From a virus, in IMG/VR virus record IMGVR_UViG_3300032284_002307, positions 1 to 33,397 of that record: a stretch of 33,397 nucleotides of DNA. One strand, given 5' to 3'. How positions within the stretch are numbered: position 1 is the stretch's first letter; each line of letters opens with the position of its first letter. Position numbers and translations under genes: made by a program. The notes below the pieces were generated by a model. It did no database searches. It was not told the origin of the DNA and saw nothing but the letters and a program-made list of their open reading frames with translations. Shown here in pieces: positions 24,682 through 31,016 of the stretch.

Positions 24682-24710
24682 AAAGCCCCCGGCAAAAACC
24701 GGGGGCTTTT
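24682..24710. terminator. Bidirectional intrinsic terminator
   Basis: AGCCCCCGG pairs perfectly with CCGGGGGCT around a 6-base loop, flanked by AAA and TTTTTT. It follows the plus-strand transglycosylase by about 8 bases and the minus-strand gene ending at 24723 by about 12, so it can stop both converging transcripts. Confidence 0.9.
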
Positions 24711-24722
24711 TTGTTGGGTTAA

Positions 24723-25505
24723 TTAGTCACCAAGGCAACGTGTGTAGATGTTGGTGTTTTCGTTCTTAATAGAACCTGCAGGGTTCCAGAAACGCTGAAC
24801 TGTAATAACGTTCACTAGATCTGGACCAGCGTAGATTGTTCCCGCAGCGTTATCATCAAGGTTAAGTGCTGTAGCTGTTTCAAACTCAATCCAGCTACTT
24901 TCTCCATCATCATTGATTGCTGTAACTGTGACAATGTCGACAAAGTTATATAGATTGTTGTCTACCCAGACCTTGTCGCCTACACGGATACCTACTAGAG
25001 CACTGTCGCCCGAAGCAGCATTATCATATGCGTACACACGAACAGTTTTATCTGTAGAAGTAATTCCCTGAATATATGGGTTGTGATAGTTATTGCTTAG
25101 GTTGAAGTTCAACTTATTAAGTTCGTATTCAGCCTGTGCTGTTGTCATACGAATTAGGTTAGGAACTACCTGCTCGATTCCTGGGTCTCCATCTCCCGCA
25201 TAATTAGGGATATATGAAGGGAAATCTGAGTAACCTAGTAAAGCACGAGAGTGATCTGTGCCAATTGCTGGGTTAATGTCAAACAGTGCTTGAACAGCAG
25301 TATCGTTGGTGTAAGCGCCTTGTGCAAGTTCATAGCTGTCATATGACAATGTGCTATTCCAGCCAATATCTCCTGCTCCGCCACCGAAGGAGAATTCGTT
25401 ACCGTCACGGCTATGGTCTGGTTGCATTGCCATGTTGCCCCACACGAAGTCAACACGGACGTTGCCCGCATCGTCAAGGTGGTATTCAGGAGTTGGTCCT
25501 GGCAT
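24723..25505 (-). CDS. RVDF-family virion-like protein with one PASTA-like repeat
   Basis: This 260-residue protein has the anchor motif GNVRVDFVWGNMAMQPDHS (14-32) shared with the two genes to its right. It has a middle segment FPSYIPNYAGDGDPGIE (95-111), also in the next protein, directly followed by a PASTA-like unit (VVPNLIRMTTAQAEYELNKL, about 113-132, to about 170). The C-terminal part (VRVGDKVWVDNNLYNFVDIV) resembles the end of the protein at 26766-27398. It has no signal peptide or membrane segment. A virion protein that touches the cell wall is inferred. It ends before a bidirectional terminator. Confidence 0.72.
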   Translation of the reverse strand: MPGPTPEYHLDDAGNVRVDFVWGNMAMQPDHSRDGNEFSFGGGAGDIGWNSTLSYDSYELAQGAYTNDTAVQALFDINPAIGTDHSRALLGYSDFPSYIPNYAGDGDPGIEQVVPNLIRMTTAQAEYELNKLNFNLSNNYHNPYIQGITSTDKTVRVYAYDNAASGDSALVGIRVGDKVWVDNNLYNFVDIVTVTAINDDGESSWIEFETATALNLDDNAAGTIYAGPDLVNVITVQRFWNPAGSIKNENTNIYTRCLGD

Positions 25506-25535
25506 TTTTACTTCCTATCTATAGATTGGTTAAGA

Positions 25536-25551
25536 CCCTTACGTCTAAGGG
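25536..25551 (-). terminator. Small hairpin after the two-PASTA gene
   Basis: CCCTTA pairs with TAAGGG around a 4-base loop, five bases after the stop of the gene at 25556-26611. It is followed on the minus strand by TCTTAACC. The U-tract is weak. Confidence 0.35.
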
Positions 25552-25555
25552 AATA

Positions 25556-26611
25556 TTAAATTGCTGTCCAAGTTCCGCCTGAGCTGGTTCCGTCAGTAAA
25601 AGTGTGGTCTACATAGGCAAGCTTTACTGCAGTTCCGCCAGTATTGTAAGCATCGTCATCTACTACGTCTTCTACAGTCCAGTTCTGATTCCAGTCACTT
25701 GCAGAAGTTCCTGAAACAGTAATGGTTGCCCCAACAGTAGGCTTTACAGTTCTTCCTATCACATACATTACTACTTCATTACCGTTTAAGCTCCAGTTAG
25801 TGCTGGAACGGTTGAATCCTGCAATAGGACCTGTTGTAGAAACCCCAACATATGCGTACTTAACAAGTGCTACAGAAGAGCCTGTATCAACTGTTGTTCC
25901 TGCTGCAATTGATTGAGTCTTAATCTCGCCATCGTTAATGGCGGTTGCTCCAGCAGCGTTATCTGCTGTGGTTACTGCGCCCTTAACAAGGTGTACGTTA
26001 GTTAGCGCTGTTGTAGCATCCGCTTCTGTAAGACCAACTAGGTTAGGCACTTCTGGTGCGTTGTATCTAATAATACTTATTGCTAGTCCCACATTAGCGA
26101 TTGATCCAGCAGCAGGGTATTGAGTTTTAATAAGACCATCATTGGCTACAGTTGCGCCTACCCAAGTAGTTGTAGAACCACTATCTACAAAGCCAGCGGC
26201 AGTTATGATTGGACCAGCAGCTGGGTATGTTAACCCAACTATATTAGGAACAACGGCTTCTAAACCAGGATCTCCATCACCTGCGTAGTTAGGCAAGAAT
26301 TCTGGGAAGTTGTTGTAACCGGTTGTAGCAATATTGTGAATTGTAGGGACTGTTACCTCACGAGTATCTGGACTTTGGTAGAAATCATCATAGCTTTGAT
26401 CTCCAAGTGTTAAAAATTGATAGACAGTTGTAGGTAGAGTATCGCTAGTTTTTGCGTAAGAAGGGGCTGACCAGCCTCGATCTTCTGGTTGATTCCATTG
26501 ACTTGAAGCGGCGGTTACTTGATCAGTACGTTCTTGATCTGGTTGTAGTGGTAAGTTACCCCATACGAAATCAACTCGTACGTTTCCATTATCATCTACC
26601 GGAAATGTCAT
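25556..26611 (-). CDS. RVDF-family virion-like protein with two PASTA repeats
   Basis: This 351-residue protein has the anchor NGNVRVDFVWGNLPLQPDQE at 8-27. The shared FPEFLPNYAGDGDPGLEAV leads into two PASTA repeats: VPNIVGLTYPAAG to IRY (121-183) and VPNLVGLTEADATTAL to VKY (188-252). Each has the V-P-N-hydrophobic-V-G-L start, a helix, and a late Q-x-x-x-A-G turn. A C-terminal beta domain (265-351) follows. In bacteria PASTA repeats bind peptidoglycan or muropeptides in PknB-like kinases and penicillin-binding proteins. A cell-wall-adsorbing virion protein is inferred. Start ATG overlaps the zinc-ribbon stop (ATGA). Confidence 0.8.
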   Translation of the reverse strand: MTFPVDDNGNVRVDFVWGNLPLQPDQERTDQVTAASSQWNQPEDRGWSAPSYAKTSDTLPTTVYQFLTLGDQSYDDFYQSPDTREVTVPTIHNIATTGYNNFPEFLPNYAGDGDPGLEAVVPNIVGLTYPAAGPIITAAGFVDSGSTTTWVGATVANDGLIKTQYPAAGSIANVGLAISIIRYNAPEVPNLVGLTEADATTALTNVHLVKGAVTTADNAAGATAINDGEIKTQSIAAGTTVDTGSSVALVKYAYVGVSTTGPIAGFNRSSTNWSLNGNEVVMYVIGRTVKPTVGATITVSGTSASDWNQNWTVEDVVDDDAYNTGGTAVKLAYVDHTFTDGTSSGGTWTAI

Positions 26612-26766
26612 TTAGTTACCTTCTTTTCTGCTCGTAGTGAAAAGTCTTGAACTTCTACCTTTACCTTGTCACCGCAAGTTGGGCAACCCAAAGCCCCTTG
26701 CTTAATAGCATCTAGGGAAGCAACGTTTTCTTTAACGCCACAACCGCAAGTTGTTTTAATGTTCAT
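26608..26766 (-). CDS. 52-residue zinc-ribbon protein
   Basis: ATG 26766 overlaps the stop of the upstream gene as TAATG, and the stop TGA overlaps the next ATG (ATGA), so both ends are coupled. The protein has C-G-C (7-9) and C-P-T-C (28-31) pairs, forming a small zinc ribbon, with a Lys/Val-rich end (GDKVKVEVQDFSLRAEKKV). It sits inside the RVDF gene group and may be an assembly or structural zinc protein; its role is unknown. The gene is short, but the double coupling and the conserved Cys pairs make it convincing. Confidence 0.72.
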   Translation of the reverse strand: MNIKTTCGCGVKENVASLDAIKQGALGCPTCGDKVKVEVQDFSLRAEKKVTK

Positions 26767-27398
26767 TAGTTATCCCACCAAACGTGTGTATTTTTACGAG
26801 GATCATTTGTAATTACGATAATGGCGTAGTTATACCAATTGCCATCAACAAAAACTTCATCTCCAGCGTTGTTATCTCCGTAAAGCACAACTCCATCAAA
26901 CTTAGAGCCGTAAACAAGCTCTCCACTCCAGCTTTGTCCCATTATTTCTTCCGCTGAAATATAGTAATAAAATACGTTTCCATCCCAATTAGGGGTTCCA
27001 GAAATATCCCACTCATTCGATCCACCAGAAAAAGTAAAGTCTTTAAGAAGAGTTGGGTCAACACCAACAGATTTAAAGAAGTTTTGATAGTTCAAAACCT
27101 GCATCTCATCAAATGGAACACCGGTGCAAACGCCCATGCTAGGCCAGTAAAAAGAATTTCCGCTGTTAAGCGTAGCTCCATTGGCAAAAAGTACGTTATT
27201 AATATCTGACTGAACTGCTGGGTAATACGCCCATTCAGTAAGGGCAATTTTATGACTATCCAAAGTATCTAGACCCGACTGGAACATTCCACGGCCTTCG
27301 TTTGGCTGGATAGGCATATTTCCGTATAGAAAATCTACACGGATGTTTGTGTTGGCATCACCATATGCAGGTGCGCCAGAATCTCTTGAATAAGACAT
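26766..27398 (-). CDS. RVDF-family virion-like protein without PASTA repeats
   Basis: This 210-residue protein has the anchor TNIRVDFLYGNMPIQPNEGR (17-36) shared with the next two family members. It has no PASTA repeat. Its middle is Tyr/Trp/Asn-rich (FYWPSMGVCTGVPFDEMQVL), and its end has DNNAGDEVFVDGNWYNYAII, which resembles the C-terminal domain of the 260-residue relative. It has no signal peptide and a good GAGAGG ribosome-binding site. The gap upstream shows no firm promoter. A short member of an adhesin set is inferred. Confidence 0.72.
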   Translation of the reverse strand: MSYSRDSGAPAYGDANTNIRVDFLYGNMPIQPNEGRGMFQSGLDTLDSHKIALTEWAYYPAVQSDINNVLFANGATLNSGNSFYWPSMGVCTGVPFDEMQVLNYQNFFKSVGVDPTLLKDFTFSGGSNEWDISGTPNWDGNVFYYYISAEEIMGQSWSGELVYGSKFDGVVLYGDNNAGDEVFVDGNWYNYAIIVITNDPRKNTHVWWDN

Positions 27399-27475
27399 TG
27401 AGGACCTCTCGGACTAGGTATCACTAGTATCCAAGAGGATTTAAATAATTTCAGCCTTTATTCAAGCTGTATCTA

Positions 27476-28204
27476 CTAGTTAAAGCGCTTACGCTCCCAG
27501 TAGTTATCCTTGTACACATTGGCAAAAGATGCATTTACCGTGTTAGCTTCTTCTTTAAACCTATCTGGTTGGTAGTCCAAAACCTCGTGGGTCCACTCTT
27601 CTCGTTTGAATGGCATGATCTGTGCAATAGGCGTGCCTCGCTTAATAATGCCCTTGTAGCCTTTTTTAAGGTCAAATGGAAGAGCACCAGCTGCAAGCAT
27701 GTTATCTGTATCAATAACGCCCGGAAGAGTGTAAAACGGAAGATCTTGCCTGTGGTGGGGATGTGTCACTAAAATGCTGTAGCCCGGAGGGGTTTCTATC
27801 ATGTGAGAGGGTATCCAACGTAAAGCAACTTTTACATAATTATCGTCTCTTGGGTAAGACCCCATTTGTCCTTCGCTATGAGTCATAATAAAATTTAAAG
27901 AGTTATTTCTCCATTTATATACAACATTTTCTCCAGTACTATCAAAAAATATATCTACTGGAGAAAGCAAATAATAACCTGATGTTATAGTGTCAAAAAT
28001 ACTCATGCATTTTTTAGCGGTAGTATTTTGAAAATGCCCCCCACCATTTTCCTCACCTTGTATTCCTCTAAATAAATGTTTATCGTTATGTTCATAAGAA
28101 GCCATCTCTTTAAACCAGTCTGGCAAAAGCTTACTTGTTGGAATTGGGTGTGGCGCAAAGTAACTAACTTCGAGGTTTAATGGATAAAACTTTATTGTGT
28201 TCAC
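27476..28204 (-). CDS. Conserved phage protein of unknown function
   Basis: This 242-residue protein has a GTG start at 28204 overlapping the upstream stop as GTGA. Notable segments are IKFYPLNLEVSYFAPHPIPT (4-23), LPDWFKEM, then MIETPPGYSILVTHPHHRQD (about 134-153), LPGVIDTDNMLAAGALPFDL (about 159-178) and GIIKRGTPIAQIMPFKREEW. This arrangement is familiar from many cyanophage and marine phage genomes, often near 2OG-Fe(II) oxygenases. The G-x-P-I-A-Q-x-x-PF pattern recalls beta-barrel trimers of the dCTP-deaminase type, but the catalytic residues are not evident. No function can be assigned. Context links it with the two oxygenases upstream. Confidence 0.75.
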   Translation of the reverse strand: MNTIKFYPLNLEVSYFAPHPIPTSKLLPDWFKEMASYEHNDKHLFRGIQGEENGGGHFQNTTAKKCMSIFDTITSGYYLLSPVDIFFDSTGENVVYKWRNNSLNFIMTHSEGQMGSYPRDDNYVKVALRWIPSHMIETPPGYSILVTHPHHRQDLPFYTLPGVIDTDNMLAAGALPFDLKKGYKGIIKRGTPIAQIMPFKREEWTHEVLDYQPDRFKEEANTVNASFANVYKDNYWERKRFN

Positions 28205-28812
28205 ATTACCTGACCAGGCATAGAGTTTTTAATATTAAGGGCTTCATTATAAAACTCTTTAGGTTTTGTAAAAAACCAATGGTTGGGCTCCGCATAGTGC
28301 AAAAAAGCCATTTCCACAATATTGTTATCTTTTTCCGGAAATTCCTCTCTCCAGTGAAGTTGGTCTTCTCCGTAAAAACAAAGAGCGTCATTTGGAGCAA
28401 GAGAGTAAGGAACATTTTCAACAAATATAGGCCAATCAACTTTTGAAGATATACAGACATCTAAAGTATATGTACAAGCATTAGTGTCATAATGCCTTAC
28501 TAAATTAGATCTATATCCTTTATACCTTGAAAATAACCCATAAGTTGGTAACAAAGTTTTACTGCCGAATACCTCTCTAGCTACTTCTAAAGAGTTGTTT
28601 AACATTCTATTTACCAAGTCATTTGCGGCACCACTTTTTAATAAAAATCTGCCAAAACCCCTGTCATAGTCAAATGACTCAATAGGTAAATCATTTATAG
28701 TTGAAACTATCTCGTTAAAAAAGTCTTTATCAAATAAATTATTTTTTATAGCGGGACTTTTAACTATAGGTCTAGTACCCATATATTCTAATGAAGTTAA
28801 GTAATCAACCAT
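28201..28812 (-). CDS. 2OG-Fe(II) dioxygenase-like protein
   Basis: In this 203-residue protein the double-stranded beta-helix core is seen in YGLFSRYKGYRSNLVRHYDT (91-110), with iron ligands His107 and Asp109, then TYTLDVCISSKVDWPIF, LAPNDALCFYGEDQLHWREE (with likely third ligand His153) and FPEKDNNIVEMAFLHYAEPN. Such proteins use 2-oxoglutarate and O2 to hydroxylate a substrate; the substrate here is unknown. It overlaps the next oxygenase upstream by 8 bases and the unknown gene downstream by 4, so the three form one unit. Related proteins are common in cyanophages. Confidence 0.8.
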   Translation of the reverse strand: MVDYLTSLEYMGTRPIVKSPAIKNNLFDKDFFNEIVSTINDLPIESFDYDRGFGRFLLKSGAANDLVNRMLNNSLEVAREVFGSKTLLPTYGLFSRYKGYRSNLVRHYDTNACTYTLDVCISSKVDWPIFVENVPYSLAPNDALCFYGEDQLHWREEFPEKDNNIVEMAFLHYAEPNHWFFTKPKEFYNEALNIKNSMPGQVM

Positions 28813-29428
28813 GATTTTCGGTCATCCAATTAACAATGGCGTATTTTGTTCCTTCTTTTACAGGATGAGCTGTATGAGCATAAATGTAATTTGAAGGGAA
28901 AAAAATCATCGAGTTTGCAGGAGGTTTTAAATTATAATTAAAATAAGGGAATTCAATATTTCCGCCCTCATAGTCATCATTTATATAAGAGACCATAGAA
29001 ACAATTCTATTATTTCCCCCACCAGCATCAGCATGTTGCTTGTACTCTTGCCCAGTTTGATATTTTAAAATTATCATTTGATCAGGTACTGGATTAGAAC
29101 TTGGGTAAAAGTTATTTTTATAAACATTAAAATTTTCATCTACTTTAGAAACAATTTTTTTACACAAATTTCCAGCAAATTTCATTATTTCATTTTCCGT
29201 ATTTGCCCAGTTTGAATCTAGGTATAAAGTTGAATTGCTTCTAACTCCTGATTTTTCACCAGATACTCTTAAAGTATCTTTTTTAGAACCACCAACCAAA
29301 GCCCTTTTCCAAAGTATTACTTTGGAAGGGTCTTGTGTAGTTTTTTCAATATCTTCAATAAGTTTTTTAGCGTCATCCCAAACATTGGTAAATAACATAA
29401 TTCCCGGTGCTGGTACAGTGTAATCCAT
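28805..29428 (-). CDS. Prolyl-4-hydroxylase-like 2OG-Fe(II) dioxygenase
   Basis: This 207-residue protein has the complete core: ILKYQTGQEYKQHADAGG with His132 and Asp134 as metal ligands, SMVSYINDDYEGGNIEFP, then MIFFPSNYIYAHTAHPVKEG with His188 as third ligand, and Lys195 in GTKYAIVNW as the likely 2-oxoglutarate-binding residue. The order and spacing fit the prolyl-4-hydroxylase branch. This enzyme type hydroxylates proline or other side chains on proteins. The presence of three collagen-like fibres in the window makes Pro in Gly-Pro-Thr triplets an attractive substrate, but this is inference. Confidence 0.86.
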   Translation of the reverse strand: MDYTVPAPGIMLFTNVWDDAKKLIEDIEKTTQDPSKVILWKRALVGGSKKDTLRVSGEKSGVRSNSTLYLDSNWANTENEIMKFAGNLCKKIVSKVDENFNVYKNNFYPSSNPVPDQMIILKYQTGQEYKQHADAGGGNNRIVSMVSYINDDYEGGNIEFPYFNYNLKPPANSMIFFPSNYIYAHTAHPVKEGTKYAIVNWMTENHG

Positions 29429-29443
29429 ATTAATTCCTCTATG

Positions 29444-30235
29444 CTACTTGTTGTGTACTAGTGTTCCTTCCGCAAAGAACATGTTGTATGGTGATGTGTC
29501 TAATATTTTAACATCAAAATTTATTTCAGGATCAAACTTAATATCTGTTACAGGGACCCACCCTTCAGAATCCTCATCAAATACGTGGTCTCCAACTACT
29601 ATAGAATAAGCTCTAGTGTAGTAGTACCGACCATCGTTTATATCTTTTGTAATTAAAGGTTGGCTTTTAGTAGTCTTTAACTTTCCATTAAATACGTATT
29701 GACCTTGTTCTGACCATTCCCACATATTTACGACAGTAGTGGTCACAGCTGATTCAAAAGTTAAACTATCGGAGCTCCAAGTATCAATAACCAAATCACC
29801 GTTTGGATCCGTTGGATCAATTTCTGTAAAGTGTGATGACATAACAATATCACCTACTTTAATATCTTTAATAGCTACTTTTCCGTTTGGAGTAGAAACC
29901 AAAGAATTTTTATCTAAGCAATACCCGCCAGGGTTTGGTGCCGCCGGTGGAGATCCGTAGCCTGTGTAGTAGTACTGTGGCCATGGAACATACGGAACCG
30001 TTGGTGGAGCAACATACGGAGAATAAGGCCCAGAGGGAACATAAGGACTTGGTGAAGGAGCTGGAGTTGGCGGTGCAACATACGGAGTAAGCCACTGTTT
30101 CCAAGTTCCGTTTACTTTTGTATATGAATTACTAACACTCTTCCAAATTCCACCTACTTTTACACTTATCGAATTAGTAGATGAAGATGTGGTGACAGAC
30201 TTCCAAACACCATTGACCTTTACATTAGATGCCAT
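29444..30235 (-). CDS. Virion-like protein with C-terminal Hint (intein-like) domain
   Basis: In this 263-residue protein, residues 5-48 hold three repeats of the type K-V-N/G-G-x-W-K (VNGVWKSV, VGGIWKSV, VNGTWKQW), a module known from phage tail proteins. Residues 50-104 are a Pro/Tyr-rich linker. Residues 106-263 are a Hint domain: CLDKNSLVSTPNGKVAIKDI with Cys106 and then VGDIV (127-131), a block-B region LKTTKSQPLI, where the usual TxxH His is Gln192, and block F/G YNMFFAEGTLVHN ending His261-Asn262, followed by Lys and stop. Such domains can cleave themselves or attach the N-terminal part elsewhere. There is no extein Cys/Ser/Thr after Asn262, so classical splicing is not expected. Related HNK-ending proteins occur in cyanophages, without known roles. 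Confidence 0.85.
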   Translation of the reverse strand: MASNVKVNGVWKSVTTSSSTNSISVKVGGIWKSVSNSYTKVNGTWKQWLTPYVAPPTPAPSPSPYVPSGPYSPYVAPPTVPYVPWPQYYYTGYGSPPAAPNPGGYCLDKNSLVSTPNGKVAIKDIKVGDIVMSSHFTEIDPTDPNGDLVIDTWSSDSLTFESAVTTTVVNMWEWSEQGQYVFNGKLKTTKSQPLITKDINDGRYYYTRAYSIVVGDHVFDEDSEGWVPVTDIKFDPEINFDVKILDTSPYNMFFAEGTLVHNK

Positions 30236-30248
30236 TTAAGGTCCCTAG

Positions 30249-30386
30249 CTACGCAGTATATTGAAGCCAGACGTCTCCGTCTCGACCGTCAGTAGATGAG
30301 GGGGCCGAGGTAGAAATTAATATGTTTCTTTGGCCCAATGTGTTGTCCGAAAGAATGGTTGCGCCATATACTTTAAATGTAGCCAT
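30249..30386 (-). CDS. 45-residue fibre-type module protein
   Basis: ATG 30386 overlaps the stop of the upstream gene (TAATG); the stop TAG is at 30249-30251. The protein ends STSAPSSTDGRDGDVWLQYT then A, matching the short G-D-x-W module that precedes collagen-like repeats in phage fibres. Here it stands alone. It is probably a small virion component or a fibre fragment. It is coupled on one side and lies 13 bases before the Hint gene. Confidence 0.65.
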   Translation of the reverse strand: MATFKVYGATILSDNTLGQRNILISTSAPSSTDGRDGDVWLQYTA

Positions 30387-30724
30387 TACGCTACCTCGTA
30401 ACCGCTAGCGGCAATGTTAATTGATGAAGTTGCTGAGGCATACGCTGCAATAGCGTCTCCCAAGTTTAGGACTTGGGTAACATCAAGGGTAATGGTTGAG
30501 TTAGCCGCAATATTAAGGGCTGGTACTACAACGTTAGAGTTTCCAACAGTTCCACCAGATGGAACAAAATTTACCGTTACCGAAGCTGCGCTAGAGGAGT
30601 AATTTGCTACTAAAAGTTGCTTTACTGTAGCGGAAATAGCCGGAGCAGTTACTGTATACAGAGTAGACGCAGAAACTCCGAGAGTTGTAACTGGAATAAA
30701 TTTCTTTAGTGAATAGGTTGCCAC
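30386..30724 (-). CDS. Small fibre-type beta-sandwich protein
   Basis: This 112-residue protein has a GTG start at 30724 with an AAAGGA site. The sequence is rich in Val, Ser, Thr and Ala, with no charged core: STLYTVTAPAISATVKQLLV (20-39), NFVPSGG, and LNLGDAIAAYASATSSINIA before a final GYEVA. The order of strands and the closing G-x-E resemble the C-terminal domain of the paralogous fibres at 6417-8553 and the protein at 11866-12216. A virion surface or cap protein is inferred. It is coupled to the 45-residue gene. Confidence 0.68.
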   Translation of the reverse strand: MATYSLKKFIPVTTLGVSASTLYTVTAPAISATVKQLLVANYSSSAASVTVNFVPSGGTVGNSNVVVPALNIAANSTITLDVTQVLNLGDAIAAYASATSSINIAASGYEVA

Positions 30725-30765
30725 AGTAATCCTTTCAAGATCTGATTCGTTAGTTTAGCAAACTT

Positions 30766-30921
30766 TTAGTTTTGGTGCTCCCCTTGAACTCCCCTTCCGG
30801 GGGTTCCATATACAAAAATACTAGGTTTCTCGTTTGAGGTAGGCCTTCTGTGACCAAAACGGGAATCGCTGTATTTTAGCGGAGTTGATACAACCGCTTG
30901 GCGAAATTCTTTTTTCCTCAT
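30766..30921 (-). CDS. 51-residue basic protein, unknown
   Basis: ATG 30921 overlaps the stop of the 32-codon gene (ATGA), and it ends TAA 30766-30768. It is basic and Pro/Ser-rich: MRKKEFRQAVVSTPLKYSDS, RFGHRRPTSNEKPS, then IFVYGTPGRGVQ. It has no membrane segment or Cys. Function is unknown. The C-terminal GTPGRG is encoded by a G/C-rich stretch that can fold imperfectly. Coupling makes translation plausible. Confidence 0.55.
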   Translation of the reverse strand: MRKKEFRQAVVSTPLKYSDSRFGHRRPTSNEKPSIFVYGTPGRGVQGEHQN

Positions 30922-31016
30922 GGTGTCCAACGACCCCACTGAATCGCTTGAGTTTCTTCACCTTCTACCGCTCCTTTTGCACGAGTAAGCGCATCTCTAA
31001 ACTCTTGGTCTCTCAT
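30918..31016 (-). CDS. 32-residue protein, unknown
   Basis: ATG 31016 overlaps the stop of the 212-residue gene (ATGA), and its stop TGA overlaps the next start (ATGA). The peptide is helical and charged: MRDQEFRDALTRAKGAVEGE, then ETQAIQWGRWTP. No clear ribosome-binding site is seen, so translation would rely on reinitiation. Function is unknown. Confidence 0.5.
   Translation of the reverse strand: MRDQEFRDALTRAKGAVEGEETQAIQWGRWTP

Noticed and set aside
29444-30235. Classical splicing intein
   Set aside because: The residue after the final Asn is Lys followed by stop, so there is no C-extein nucleophile, and no homing endonuclease region is present.
30784-30811. G/C-rich inverted repeat in the 51-codon gene as a terminator
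   Set aside because: The stem is imperfect, lies inside a reading frame and has no U-run after it on either strand.
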